DNA from: Pseudochelatococcus sp050946405
GTDB taxonomy: Bacteria > Pseudomonadota > Alphaproteobacteria > Rhizobiales > Beijerinckiaceae
Direction: 5' to 3'
NCBI RefSeq assembly: GCF_050946405.1
Contig: NZ_JBMNUS010000004.1
Location: 186,001 to 250,000, forward strand
DNA: 64,000 nt
The notes under the pieces: model-generated
The model's database searches: none
Seen by the model: the letters and a program-made list of their open reading frames with translations, nothing else
What the model was told of the DNA's origin: nothing
Shown here: positions 28,935 to 37,540 of the stretch, in pieces
Position numbering within the stretch: the stretch's first letter is position 1
Layout of the letters: each line of letters begins with the position of its first letter
Made by a program: the position numbers and the translations under genes

Positions 28935-29771
28935 TCAATATCCTCCTTGAATCTGCCGGGGAGACGCGTCCGCTTCCCGCCCCGCTTGCGCGCGCCCTTC
29001 CACGCTCCGGCGGAAGGTGGCGAGACTCGCCTCGGCCGCACCCGCGAGCAGCCGGACATCGTTGGAAATGGTGACGAGATCGAACCCCCAGCCCACCGCC
29101 CCGGCGGCATATTCGGCGGAGCCGTTATGCAGGCCGGCGCGGATGCCGGCGGCGTGGGCCTTGTCGAGAATGTGCCGGATGGCCTCCACGATCTCGGGTT
29201 CTTCCCGGTCGAAGCCGGTGCGGTAGGTGCGGCCCGTCAGCCCCAGCGTGAGGTCGGCCGGCCCGATGTAGACGCCGTCGAGGCCCGGCGTCGCGACGAT
29301 CGCGTCGAGATTGGCGACCGCCTCCTGCGTCTCGATCATCGCGAAGCAGACGATCTCCCGGTCGGCATGCTGGCCGTAGTCGCTGCCCGCCGCGAACATC
29401 GCCCGCGTCGGGCCGAAGGAGCGCACGCCCAGCGGCGGATAACGCACGTAGGACACCAGCCGGGCCGCTTCCTCCGGCGTGTTGATCATGGGGCAGATGA
29501 CGCCGTGCGCCCCGGCGTCCAGCACCTTCATGATATCGCCCGGATCGAGCCAGGGCACGCGCGCCATCAGCGCCGCGCTGCTGCCGCGCATCGCCTGGAA
29601 CATCGCGCCGGCCGCCTCGACACCCACGAAGCCGTGTTGCAGGTCGATCGTGACGGCGTCATACCCCTGGCCCGCCATGATTTCCGCCACGAAGGGCGAT
29701 GCGATGGACAACCAGCCGTTGGCGACCGCCTCACCGGCCGCCCATCTTTCCCGTATCGGATTCTTGAACAT
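28935..29771 (-). CDS. HpcH/HpaI-family aldolase
   Basis: Class II pyruvate aldolase of 278 residues of the HpcH/HpaI (2-keto-3-deoxy-acid) family, cleaving a 2-keto-3-deoxy or 2-keto-4-hydroxy acid to pyruvate and an aldehyde. It has IDLQHGFVGVE (near 42-52), the arginine in LMARVPWLDPGDIMKVLDAGAHGV, the metal ligand glutamate in MIETQEAV, and the aspartate in YIGPADLTLGLG-like context. It lies 11 bp after the aldehyde dehydrogenase and touches the hydroxyacid dehydrogenase start, so tight co-translation is likely. The decayed IlvD/Edd dehydratase in the same operon would have produced a natural substrate. Confidence 0.92.
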   Translation of the reverse strand: MFKNPIRERWAAGEAVANGWLSIASPFVAEIMAGQGYDAVTIDLQHGFVGVEAAGAMFQAMRGSSAALMARVPWLDPGDIMKVLDAGAHGVICPMINTPEEAARLVSYVRYPPLGVRSFGPTRAMFAAGSDYGQHADREIVCFAMIETQEAVANLDAIVATPGLDGVYIGPADLTLGLTGRTYRTGFDREEPEIVEAIRHILDKAHAAGIRAGLHNGSAEYAAGAVGWGFDLVTISNDVRLLAGAAEASLATFRRSVEGRAQAGREADASPRQIQGGY

Positions 29772-29782
29772 GAACGCGCCCC

Positions 29783-31216
29783 TCAGAAAGCGACCTGCGA
29801 CAGCTTGACGTTCAGGAAATCGTGGATTCCCTCGCTGCCGCCTTCCCGTCCCATGCCGCTCAGCTTGATGCCGCCGAACGGCGCCTCGGCCGCCGCCAGC
29901 GCGAAGCTGTTGACGCCGACCATGCCGGACTCGATACTGGCCACCGCTTCTCGCGCCCGCGCCGCGCTCTGCGTGAAGACATAGGCCGCGAGGCCGAAAT
30001 CGCCCGCGTTCGCCCGCTCGTAGACCTCATCCGGCCGGCTGAAAGGCGTGATCGCGGCGATCGGGCCGAAGTTTTCCTCGGCAAGCGCCTGCGCGTCGTC
30101 CGGCACATCCTTCAGCACCGTGGGTTCGAAGAAGTAGCCGCCGCCGTTCTGCGGCCGCTTGCCGCCGGCGAGCAGCCGCGCGCCGCGTTTCTGCGCGTCC
30201 GCCACCACCCCCTCGATCGCCTCCAGGCGGCGCAGATTGATGATCGGCCCCATCTGGGACGTTTCTTCAAGGCCGTGGCCGAGCTTCAACGCGGCCACGC
30301 GGCGCGCGAACTCCTCCGCGAAGCGGTCGTAGAGCGACTCGTGGATGTAGAAGCGGTCGGGACTGACGCAGACCTGCCCCGCGTTGGCATATTTCGTCGG
30401 CACCACGAGATCGAGCAGCTTGTCGAAATCGGCGTCGTCGAACACGACGAGCGGCGCGTTGCCGCCGAGTTCCATGCTGACGCGCTTCACCGTCGCCGCC
30501 GAGTCGCGGATCATCCGCTGGCCGACGGCGGTGGAGCCGGTGAGCGTGATCTTGCGCACCACGGGCGAGGCGACGAGCGGTTCGTAGGTGGCGGAGACCG
30601 ACCCCGCGACGAGGCTGACGACGCCTGCGGGAAGGCCGGCCTCACGCACGCAATCGACGATGATCATGGCGCTGCCGGGCGTTTCGCTGGACGGGCGCAC
30701 GATCACGCTGCAACCCGCCGCCAGCGCCGGCGCGACCTTGCGCGCGACGAGGACGGCCGGGAAATTCCACGCCGTGAAAGCGGCCACGACGCCCACGGGC
30801 TCGTGCAGCACCTCGATGCGCCCGCCCGGCGCGCGACTTTCCACGATGCGGCCGTAGATGCGGCGGGCTTCCTCGGCGTACCAGCGGAACTGGTCCGTCG
30901 ACAGGCCCCATTCGCGCCGCGACTGGGCCAGCGGCTTGCCCGTCTCCAGCGTGATGATGCGCGCCGCCTCCTCCGCGCGGGCGACCATCCGGTCGGCGAT
31001 CGCATGCAGCGCATCCGCCCGCGTCCAGCCCGGAGTCGCGCGCCAGGTCTTCAGCGCGGCCTGCGCGAGATCGATGGCCTCCTCGACCTCCGCGACGCCG
31101 GCGGAAGGGACGGAACCGATAACGGATGCCGTCGCCGGATCTTCCACCTCGATCACGCCTCCGCCGCCCCGGGAGCGCCAGCCGCCGCCGATGAAAAGCC
31201 CGAAACTCTCATACAT
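29783..31216 (-). CDS. NAD(P)-dependent aldehyde dehydrogenase (succinate-semialdehyde dehydrogenase-like)
   Basis: ALDH-superfamily enzyme of 477 residues oxidising an aldehyde to an acid. It shows FTAWNFPAVLVARKVAPALAAGC (147-169), the general base Glu249 in SMELGGNAP, the nucleophile Cys283 in NAGQVCVSPDRF, and EENFGPIAAITPF. GGGAGGAA lies upstream of the ATG at 31216; a longer frame is rejected. It is the first gene of the minus-strand catabolic operon, 49 bp from an operator-like TGCAA-N6-TTGC motif. With the aldolase it could oxidise the aldehyde released from a 2-keto-3-deoxy acid, for instance glycolaldehyde, 2-oxoglutarate semialdehyde or succinate semialdehyde. Confidence 0.92.
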   Translation of the reverse strand: MYESFGLFIGGGWRSRGGGGVIEVEDPATASVIGSVPSAGVAEVEEAIDLAQAALKTWRATPGWTRADALHAIADRMVARAEEAARIITLETGKPLAQSRREWGLSTDQFRWYAEEARRIYGRIVESRAPGGRIEVLHEPVGVVAAFTAWNFPAVLVARKVAPALAAGCSVIVRPSSETPGSAMIIVDCVREAGLPAGVVSLVAGSVSATYEPLVASPVVRKITLTGSTAVGQRMIRDSAATVKRVSMELGGNAPLVVFDDADFDKLLDLVVPTKYANAGQVCVSPDRFYIHESLYDRFAEEFARRVAALKLGHGLEETSQMGPIINLRRLEAIEGVVADAQKRGARLLAGGKRPQNGGGYFFEPTVLKDVPDDAQALAEENFGPIAAITPFSRPDEVYERANAGDFGLAAYVFTQSAARAREAVASIESGMVGVNSFALAAAEAPFGGIKLSGMGREGGSEGIHDFLNVKLSQVAF

Positions 31217-31264
31217 GTCTGCTTCCTCCCCCATGGGATTGATCCGTAGCAGGACCGGCAATGT

Positions 31265-31280
31265 TGCAACTTTTGTTGCG
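31265..31280. promoter_or_regulatory. Operator-like site upstream of the minus-strand catabolic operon
   Basis: TGCAACTTTTGTTGCG fits TGCAA-N6-TTGC(A/G). Its core GCAAC-TTTT-GTTGC is a perfect inverted repeat. It is centred about 56 bp upstream of the aldehyde dehydrogenase start. Confidence 0.6.
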
Positions 31281-31445
31281 TTTCTTTGTTGTGTGGCTAG
31301 ATTCAATGCGGGCTCGTCGCGAGACGCATCGGAATCACACTCGGGAAACAATGAAATCCTTGACGATTTTCCACCCTCGGCGGGCCTGTGTCCGCGCGCC
31401 GTCCGCCATGGCCGCCAGACGCAGGGGGGATCGGCGGAATGATCC

Positions 31446-31462
31446 GCAACAAAAATTGTTGC
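31446..31462. promoter_or_regulatory. Inverted repeat upstream of rpiR
   Basis: GCAACAAAAATTGTTGC has perfect 7-bp arms with a 3-bp centre, about 107 bp upstream of the RpiR start. The half-sites match those at 31265 and 32524 but the spacing differs (GCAA-N9-TTGC), so it may be a weaker or autoregulatory site. Confidence 0.5.
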
Positions 31463-31568
31463 TTAATTAATTTAGCAATTATTTTTCCTTGTCAAGCCGT
31501 TTCCTGCAATAATCGATGCGGCGCGCGGCAACCGACCGTGCGTCACGAGAGACATCCGGAGAGCATGC

Positions 31569-32483
31569 ATGTCCCGAAAGAAACTGAGCGTCACATGGCC
31601 GGTGCCCGACAATTACGAGGGCGTCGTCAATCTGATCACGAAGGAATATCCGCGGCTGTCCGCCGGTTTTCAGCAAATCGCCCGCTTCCTGACACAAAAT
31701 CCCAACAGCGTCGCGCTCGAATCGATCAATGCGCTGGCGAGCAAATGCGGCACCCATTCGTCGAGCCTCGTCCGTTTCGCGCAGCATTTCGGCTTTTCGG
31801 GTTTCAAGCACATGCAGACGGTGTTCCAGACCCGCATCGCCACGGCCGCCCCCGGTTTCCAGGAGCGCATCCGGGCGCTGGAGGAGGAGTTGTCGCGCTA
31901 TTCCGGCACGGAGAGCGTCGGCCATCTTCATGCGCTGGTCGTGCGGGACATCGCGGCCTTGCAGGACCTGCTGGAAACCGTGAGCGCGGATGACCTGCAA
32001 CGGGCTTCGGTGCTTCTGGCGGAGGCGGATACCGTCTACATCGCCGGACAACTGCGATCCGAACCGATCGCCTCGCTCATGCGCTATCTTCTCACGATGC
32101 TGCACCGGCGTGTGGTGTTGCTCGATCCCTCCGGCGGGCTCGCGGCCGAGATGGCGGCGACGATGACGCAGCGGGACGTGCTCGTCGCCATCGCCTTCAG
32201 GCACTACGCCAAGGAGGTCGTGACCATCGCCGATTCGGCCGTCGCGCGCGACATCCCGCTGATCGCGCTCACCGACAGCCAGCTCTCGCCGCTCGCCAAG
32301 GATGCCGAGGTGTTGTTTACGATCGCGGAAGACGAATATACTTTTTCCCGCTCGCTGGCGGCGCCGATGTGCCTCATTCAGTCCATCGCGACGGCGACGG
32401 CCATCAGGCTCCATCCGAACACGGATCAGACGCCGCGCATTCCCACCGTCACCGAGACCATGATGCGCAAGAAAGTGAATTAA
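31569..32483 (+). CDS. RpiR-family transcriptional regulator (IolR-like)
   Basis: RpiR-type regulator of 304 residues. The N-terminal helix-turn-helix lies at about residues 20-95 (LSAGFQQIARFLTQNPNSVALESINALASKCGTHSSSLVRFAQHFGFSGF). The SIS sugar-phosphate-binding domain follows from about 130 (ADTVYIAGQLRSEPIASLMRYLL, DVLVAIAFRHYAKEVVTIA). In rhizobia an RpiR protein, IolR, represses inositol genes. This one sits between two catabolic operons and directly upstream of iolD. The likely inducer is a phosphorylated pathway intermediate. The TGCAA-N6-TTGCA motifs near the three operon promoters are its candidate operators. Confidence 0.92.
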   Translation: MSRKKLSVTWPVPDNYEGVVNLITKEYPRLSAGFQQIARFLTQNPNSVALESINALASKCGTHSSSLVRFAQHFGFSGFKHMQTVFQTRIATAAPGFQERIRALEEELSRYSGTESVGHLHALVVRDIAALQDLLETVSADDLQRASVLLAEADTVYIAGQLRSEPIASLMRYLLTMLHRRVVLLDPSGGLAAEMAATMTQRDVLVAIAFRHYAKEVVTIADSAVARDIPLIALTDSQLSPLAKDAEVLFTIAEDEYTFSRSLAAPMCLIQSIATATAIRLHPNTDQTPRIPTVTETMMRKKVN

Positions 32484-32522
32484 TCCATATTTTCCAAATG
32501 ATTACAAAATTTTTGCCCCTTT

Positions 32523-32551
32523 TTGCAATTTTTGTTGCAGAAACATAATAT
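32523..32551 (+). promoter_or_regulatory. Predicted iolD promoter with embedded operator
   Basis: TTGCAA (32523-32528), 17-bp spacer, TAATAT (32546-32551). The operator-like TGCAATTTTTGTTGCA (32524-32539) overlaps the -35 hexamer and most of the spacer, so a bound repressor would exclude RNA polymerase. The start codon is about 83 bp downstream. Confidence 0.6.
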
Positions 32552-32633
32552 CAGCAATATAAATTTCATAACACAGGCACCGACAAGGATGCCGACAGTC
32601 GAGAATGCCGACAGTCCTGGGAGGGACCATTTC

Positions 32634-34475
32634 ATGTCAACGGTTCGCCTCACCGTGGCGCAAGCCCTGGTGCGTTATCTCTGTGCGCAGCAAACTTTTG
32701 TCGACGGAGAGAAGGTTCCGCTGTTTCCCGGCGTCTTCGCCATATTCGGCCACGGCAACGTCACCTGCCTGTCGGAGGCGCTGGAGGCGGTGCAGGACAG
32801 GCTGCCCACCTGGCGGGCGCAAAACGAGCAGGCGATGGCGCTGGCCGCGATCGGTTTCGCCAAGGCGAAGCGCCGGCGGCAGATCATGGTCGCGACGGCC
32901 TCCATCGGCCCGGGCGCGCTCAACATGGTGACGGCGGCGGGCCTCGCCCACGCCAACCGCCTGCCGGTGCTGCTGCTTGCCGGCGACACGTTCGTCAACC
33001 GCCGTCCCGACCCGGTGATGCAGCAGGTCGAGCATTTCGGCAATCCCACGATCAACGTCAACGACGCCTTCAAGGCCGTGAGCCGCTACTGGGACCGCAT
33101 CACCCATCCCGAGCAGATCATTTCCTCGCTGCCGCAGGCGGTGGCGGCGATGCTCGACCCCGCCGATTGCGGCCCCGCCTTCATCGCCCTGCCGCAGGAC
33201 GTGCAGGAAATCGCCTGGGACTATCCGCAAGCCTTCTTCGAGGAGACGATCCACGCCATTCCCCGCCCCCGGCCGGACCGGGAGCGCCTCGCCGAAGCCG
33301 TTGCGCTGCTGCAATCGGCGCGGCGCCCCCTGATCATCTCGGGCGGCGGCGTGCGCTATTCGGGCGCGGAGCGGGCGCTGGCGGATTTCGCGCACAAGCG
33401 CGGCATTCCGCTGTCCGAAACCATCGCCGGCAAGGGCGCCGTCGTCCACGATGATCCCGTCCATGTCGGCCCCATCGGCATCCTGGGCTCGACATCCGCC
33501 AACGCGCTGGCGGCGGAGGCCGATGTCGTGATCGCGGTGGGCACGCGGCTGATGGATTTCGTCACCGGATCGTGGTCCGTCTTCGCGCCGGAAGCGCGCT
33601 TCCTGTCGATCAACGCGGCGCGCTGGGACGCGACCAAGCACCGGGCGCTCGCTGTCGTCGGCGATGCGCTGGAGACTGTCTCCGAACTCGACGCCGCCCT
33701 CGGCGACTGGACGGCGGAGGCCGGCTGGACGCGGAAGGGCCGCGCGGAATTCGCCCGCTGGAACGAGGCGCTCGACACCTACCAGCGACCGAACAACGAG
33801 CCGGTGCCGACCTATGCGCAGGTCGTCGGCGTGGTCAACGCCCATGCGGGCGAGCGCGATCTCCTGATCACGGCGGCGGGCGGCCTGCCGGGTGAAGTCG
33901 TGAAGAACTGGCGTGTGAAGACGCCCAACACCTTCGACTGCGAGTTCGGCTTCTCCTGCATGGGCTACGAGATTGCCGCAGGCTGGGGCGCGGCCATGGC
34001 CGACGCCACCCGCACGCCCATCGTCATGATCGGCGACGGCACGTACATGATGATGAACTCCGAAATCTATTCGTCGGTGCTGGCCGGACACAAGTTCATT
34101 CTCATCGTCTGCGACAACGGCGGCTATGCCGTCATCAACCGCCTCCAGAACGCCAAGGGGGGCGCGTCGTTCAACAATCTGATCAAGGATTGCCGCGTAA
34201 GGGACCAGTTCCCCGTCGACTTCGCGGCGCACGCGCGCTCCATGGGGGCGCTGACGCGCCATGTCGAGAGCCTCGCGGAACTCGGCGAGGCCGTCGCATG
34301 GGCGAAGACCACGGACCGCACGACCGTGCTCACCATCGTCTCCGACGCCTTTACCTGGACGCCGGGAGATGCCTGGTGGGATGTCGGCGTGCCGCAGGTC
34401 AGCGAACGCGAGAGCGTCCGCGAAGCCTCGCGGCAGCAACTCGATGCGCGCAGGAAGCAGCGCGTCGGCGTCTGA
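32634..34475 (+). CDS. iolD: 3D-(3,5/4)-trihydroxycyclohexane-1,2-dione hydrolase
   Basis: Thiamine-diphosphate enzyme of 613 residues hydrolysing the cyclic dione of inositol catabolism to 5-deoxy-glucuronate. IolD hallmarks are the N-terminal VRLTVAQALVRYL, VPLFPGVFAIFGHGNVTCLSEAL, the ThDP glutamate in QNEQAMALAAIGFAKA, and the ThDP/Mg motif GDGTYMMMNSEIYSSVLAGHKFILIVCDN near 475-505. The ATG at 32634 was preferred to an in-frame upstream start that would lie across the promoter. It begins the plus-strand operon. IolB, which should act next, is not encoded in this window. Confidence 0.94.
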   Translation: MSTVRLTVAQALVRYLCAQQTFVDGEKVPLFPGVFAIFGHGNVTCLSEALEAVQDRLPTWRAQNEQAMALAAIGFAKAKRRRQIMVATASIGPGALNMVTAAGLAHANRLPVLLLAGDTFVNRRPDPVMQQVEHFGNPTINVNDAFKAVSRYWDRITHPEQIISSLPQAVAAMLDPADCGPAFIALPQDVQEIAWDYPQAFFEETIHAIPRPRPDRERLAEAVALLQSARRPLIISGGGVRYSGAERALADFAHKRGIPLSETIAGKGAVVHDDPVHVGPIGILGSTSANALAAEADVVIAVGTRLMDFVTGSWSVFAPEARFLSINAARWDATKHRALAVVGDALETVSELDAALGDWTAEAGWTRKGRAEFARWNEALDTYQRPNNEPVPTYAQVVGVVNAHAGERDLLITAAGGLPGEVVKNWRVKTPNTFDCEFGFSCMGYEIAAGWGAAMADATRTPIVMIGDGTYMMMNSEIYSSVLAGHKFILIVCDNGGYAVINRLQNAKGGASFNNLIKDCRVRDQFPVDFAAHARSMGALTRHVESLAELGEAVAWAKTTDRTTVLTIVSDAFTWTPGDAWWDVGVPQVSERESVREASRQQLDARRKQRVGV

Positions 34476-34550
34476 CGCCCAACCCCTCGTTTTCCATCCT
34501 GCAACTGCTCCGGCCGCCGTCGCGCGGTGCCGGACAGAGGAGTCGCACGC

Positions 34551-35465
34551 ATGAAAGCCAAGCTTGCCATTGCCCCGATCGCGTGGTCGAACGACGACCT
34601 CCCCGAACTCGGCGGCGATACTCCCCTTGAAACCTGCCTGCGGGAAAGCCGCGCGGCCGGATTTTCCGGCGTCGAGACCGGCGGCAAATTTCCCACGGCC
34701 ATCGCGGACCTGCGCCGGGAGCTGACTTCCCACAACCTGCAACTCGCCTCGGGCTGGTATTCCGGCACGGTCCTCGACGCGCCCGACGATCTCGCGGCGG
34801 AAAAGGACAAGGTCGCCGGCCAGCTCGCCCTGTTCAGCGCGCTCGGCGCCGCATGCCTCGCCTATGGCGAGACGGCGGGCACGATCCAGAACAAGCGCAA
34901 TGCGCCCCTGAACACCCGCCGCCGGCTGTCCGAGGATGAAATCCGCGTCTACGGCCACCGGCTCACCCGCTTCGCCGAGCATTGCGCCGAGGCGGGCGTG
35001 CCACTCGCCTTCCATCACCACATGGGCACGGCCATCGAATCCGAGCACGACATCGACCTGCTGTTGCGCCACACCGGCGAGGCGGTCGGCCTGCTCTATG
35101 ATGCCGGGCACCTCGCGTTCGCGGGCGGCGATGTGCTGCGCGTGATCGAGAAGCACGGCAGCCGCATCGTTCACGTCCACGCCAAGGATATCCGCGCGCC
35201 GATCATCGACGGTCTCGACCGCGACCGCGATTCCTTCCTCGACGCCGTGCTCAAGGGGGCGTTCACCGTTCCGGGCGACGGCTCGCTCGATTTCGGCGCC
35301 ATCGTCAAGCGCATCGCCGGTACCGGCTATGAGGGCTGGTTCGTGGTGGAGGCCGAGCAGGACCCCGCCAAGGCGCCACCCGCCGAATATGCCGTCAAGG
35401 GCTACGACGCCCTGTCGCGCGCACTCGTCGACGCCGGCTACACGATAGAAGGACATGCAGCATGA
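34551..35465 (+). CDS. iolE: Myo-inosose-2 dehydratase
   Basis: TIM-barrel enzyme of 304 residues dehydrating 2-keto-myo-inositol to the dione substrate of IolD. It shows the IolE-typical AIAPIAWSNDDLPELGG at 6-22, SGVETGGKFP, the metal-site segments FHHHMGTAIESE and LLYDAGHLAFAGG, and HVHAKDIR near 203-210. AGAGGAG precedes the ATG at 34551. The stop codon overlaps the next gene by four bases (ATGA), indicating translational coupling with the SDR. Confidence 0.93.
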   Translation: MKAKLAIAPIAWSNDDLPELGGDTPLETCLRESRAAGFSGVETGGKFPTAIADLRRELTSHNLQLASGWYSGTVLDAPDDLAAEKDKVAGQLALFSALGAACLAYGETAGTIQNKRNAPLNTRRRLSEDEIRVYGHRLTRFAEHCAEAGVPLAFHHHMGTAIESEHDIDLLLRHTGEAVGLLYDAGHLAFAGGDVLRVIEKHGSRIVHVHAKDIRAPIIDGLDRDRDSFLDAVLKGAFTVPGDGSLDFGAIVKRIAGTGYEGWFVVEAEQDPAKAPPAEYAVKGYDALSRALVDAGYTIEGHAA

Positions 35466-36271
35466 GCACGCTTGAAGGCAAGATCGCCGTCGTCACCGGC
35501 GGCACGCAGGGGCTTGGCGCGGCCATCGCTTCCCTCTTCGCCGCGCGGGGCGCGGCCGGCATCGTCATCTGCGGCCGCTCGCGCGACAAGGGCGAGGCGC
35601 AGGCGCAGGCCATCGCCGAGCGCAGCGGCGCGCGCGTGGTGTTTCAGCAGGCCGATCTCGGCAACGTCGAGGACTGCCGCAGCGTCATTCATCGCGCCGA
35701 CAGCGAATTCGGCCGTGTCGACGCGCTCGTCAACGCGGCGGCGCTCACCGATCGGGGCACGATCCTCGATACCTCGCCGGAGCTGTTCGACGCCATGTTC
35801 GCCGTCAACGTGCGTGGACCGTTCTTCCTGATTCAGGAGACGCTCAAGCTGATGCGCCGGGAAAAGACGGAAGGCACCGTCGTCAACATCTGCTCCATGT
35901 CGGCGGAAGCCGGCCAGCCCTTCATCGCCGCCTATTGCAGCTCGAAGGGCGCGCTGGCGACGCTGACGCGCAACACGGCCTATGCGGTGCTGCGCAACCG
36001 TATCCGCGTCAACGCTCTCAACATCGGCTGGATGGCCTCCGATGGCGAAGACCGCATCCAGCGCGAATATCACGGGGCCGAAGAGAACTGGCTGGACGCG
36101 GCCGCCGCCGCGCAGCCCTTCGGCCGGCTGATCGACCCGAAGGAGGTGGCCCGCGCGGTCGCCTTCCTGTCCAGCGCGGAATCCGGCCTGATGACGGGTT
36201 CGGTGGTCAACTACGATCAATCGATCTGGGCGGCCTACGATTCCGCGCCCGCGCCCGCCGCACCGCTCTGA
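35462..36271 (+). CDS. Short-chain dehydrogenase/reductase
   Basis: Classical SDR of 269 residues with cofactor motif VVTGGTQGLGAAIASLF, VNAAALTDRG, the catalytic serine in NICSMSAEAG, and the YCSSK active-site pair. It overlaps iolE by 4 bp, so its product is made with the inositol enzymes. It may interconvert an inositol isomer or an inosose, or act on a modified inositol; the substrate is not evident. The C-terminus ends in an alanine/proline-rich tail. Confidence 0.9.
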   Translation: MSTLEGKIAVVTGGTQGLGAAIASLFAARGAAGIVICGRSRDKGEAQAQAIAERSGARVVFQQADLGNVEDCRSVIHRADSEFGRVDALVNAAALTDRGTILDTSPELFDAMFAVNVRGPFFLIQETLKLMRREKTEGTVVNICSMSAEAGQPFIAAYCSSKGALATLTRNTAYAVLRNRIRVNALNIGWMASDGEDRIQREYHGAEENWLDAAAAAQPFGRLIDPKEVARAVAFLSSAESGLMTGSVVNYDQSIWAAYDSAPAPAAPL

Positions 36272-36295
36272 ACGCACTTCACGGAAGCCACCGCG

Positions 36296-37504
36296 ATGCC
36301 GAACGCCGAACAGGATATCGCCCGGGCTCCGGCCGAGCCGGCGGCGGCGCGCCGTCTCGCGCCGCTGTGCGTCGCGATGTTCTGCGCCTACCTTGCCGTC
36401 AGCATGCCTTTGCCGGTCGTCGCCATCCTCGTGCATGAGGAGCTGGGCTTCGGCACGGTGGTGGCGGGCCTGGCCGTCGGCCTGCAACCGCTGGCCAATC
36501 TCGCCGCGCGCCCGTGGGCGGGGCGCGCGGCGGATCGCGCCGGCACGAAGCCGATCTTCCTGTTGGGCATCTGCCTCGCCGCGGCCGCCAATGTGGTCGC
36601 TCTCGCCAGCGCGGCCGCAACCGCCACGCCGGTTCTCGCGTTGACGATCCTGCTGGCGGGGCGCATTGTGCTCGGCGTGAGCGAGAGCCTCGTCATCACG
36701 GGCATCCTCACATGGGCCGTGGGCCGCGCGGGGCCGGGACGCGCCGCGCAGGCGATATCCTGGAACGGCGTCGCCCAGTACAGCGCGCTGGCGGCCGGCG
36801 CGCCGCTCGGCGTGGCGCTTTTCGAGACATCGGGCTTCGCCGCGCTCGCTGCGGCGGCGGCATGCGCCCCCGTCCTCGCGCTGATCGTGGCGCTGCCGCT
36901 CGCTGCGGTGCCGCCGGCCGGCGGGGAGCGGCAGCCGCTTCCCGGAATCGTGGCCCGCATCCGCTTTCCCGGTTCGCTGCTCGGGCTGGCGGGCCTCGGG
37001 TTCGCCGCGCTCACCACCTTCGCCTCGCTGATGTTCGCGGCGCGGGGCTGGTCCGGCGGGGGGCTGGCGCTGACGGCCTTCGGCACCGCCTTCGCCTGCG
37101 CGCGGCTCGTCGTCGGGCACCTGCCCGACCGGCTCGGCGGCATGCGCGTCGCCGGCATCTCCCTCGCCGTGGAAGCCGTGGGGCAACTGGTGCTGTGGCT
37201 TTCTCCCTCGCCCGCCGTCGCGCTTGCGGGCGCGGCGATCACCGGGCTCGGCTGCTCGCTGATCTTTCCTTCCCTGGCGATCGAGGCGCTCAAGGGCGTG
37301 AGCCCTCAGGACAGGGGCACGGCGCTCGGCGCGTTCGCCGCCTTTCAGGATCTGGCGCTCGGGTTCGCCGGCCCCGTGCTCGGCGTGCTGATCCTCGTGG
37401 GCGACGAGGCCACGGTCTTTCTCGGCGGCTGCATCGCCGCCTTCATCGGGGCCGCGATCTGCGGCGCGGCGCAGCGACGGCCGTCATACCGCCCTGCAAA
37501 CTGA
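36296..37504 (+). CDS. Major facilitator superfamily transporter
   Basis: MFS permease of 402 residues with about 12 hydrophobic segments. Recognisable loop motifs are NLAARPWAGRAADRAGTKP (loop 2-3, residues about 66-84) and GHLPDRLGGMRVAG (loop 8-9). It resembles the arabinose-efflux/YfcJ group. Lying in the iolDE operon it may import the substrate or export a product; the direction is not evident. The start at 36296 follows ACGGAAG. Confidence 0.88.
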   Translation: MPNAEQDIARAPAEPAAARRLAPLCVAMFCAYLAVSMPLPVVAILVHEELGFGTVVAGLAVGLQPLANLAARPWAGRAADRAGTKPIFLLGICLAAAANVVALASAAATATPVLALTILLAGRIVLGVSESLVITGILTWAVGRAGPGRAAQAISWNGVAQYSALAAGAPLGVALFETSGFAALAAAAACAPVLALIVALPLAAVPPAGGERQPLPGIVARIRFPGSLLGLAGLGFAALTTFASLMFAARGWSGGGLALTAFGTAFACARLVVGHLPDRLGGMRVAGISLAVEAVGQLVLWLSPSPAVALAGAAITGLGCSLIFPSLAIEALKGVSPQDRGTALGAFAAFQDLALGFAGPVLGVLILVGDEATVFLGGCIAAFIGAAICGAAQRRPSYRPAN

Positions 37505-37540
37505 ATCATGTCCAATTGCATCATGTCGAGGAGTTCGCCG

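Larger units (their letters stand above)
31217..31568. other. Divergent regulatory region between aldehyde dehydrogenase and RpiR genes
   Basis: About 350 bp with no gene. The parts near both ends are noticeably AT-richer than the surroundings. It holds at least two GCAAC/GTTGC inverted repeats (31265-31280 and 31446-31462) and the ribosome-binding site GGGAGGAA of the minus-strand operon. It must contain the promoters of both the minus-strand operon and rpiR. Confidence 0.6.
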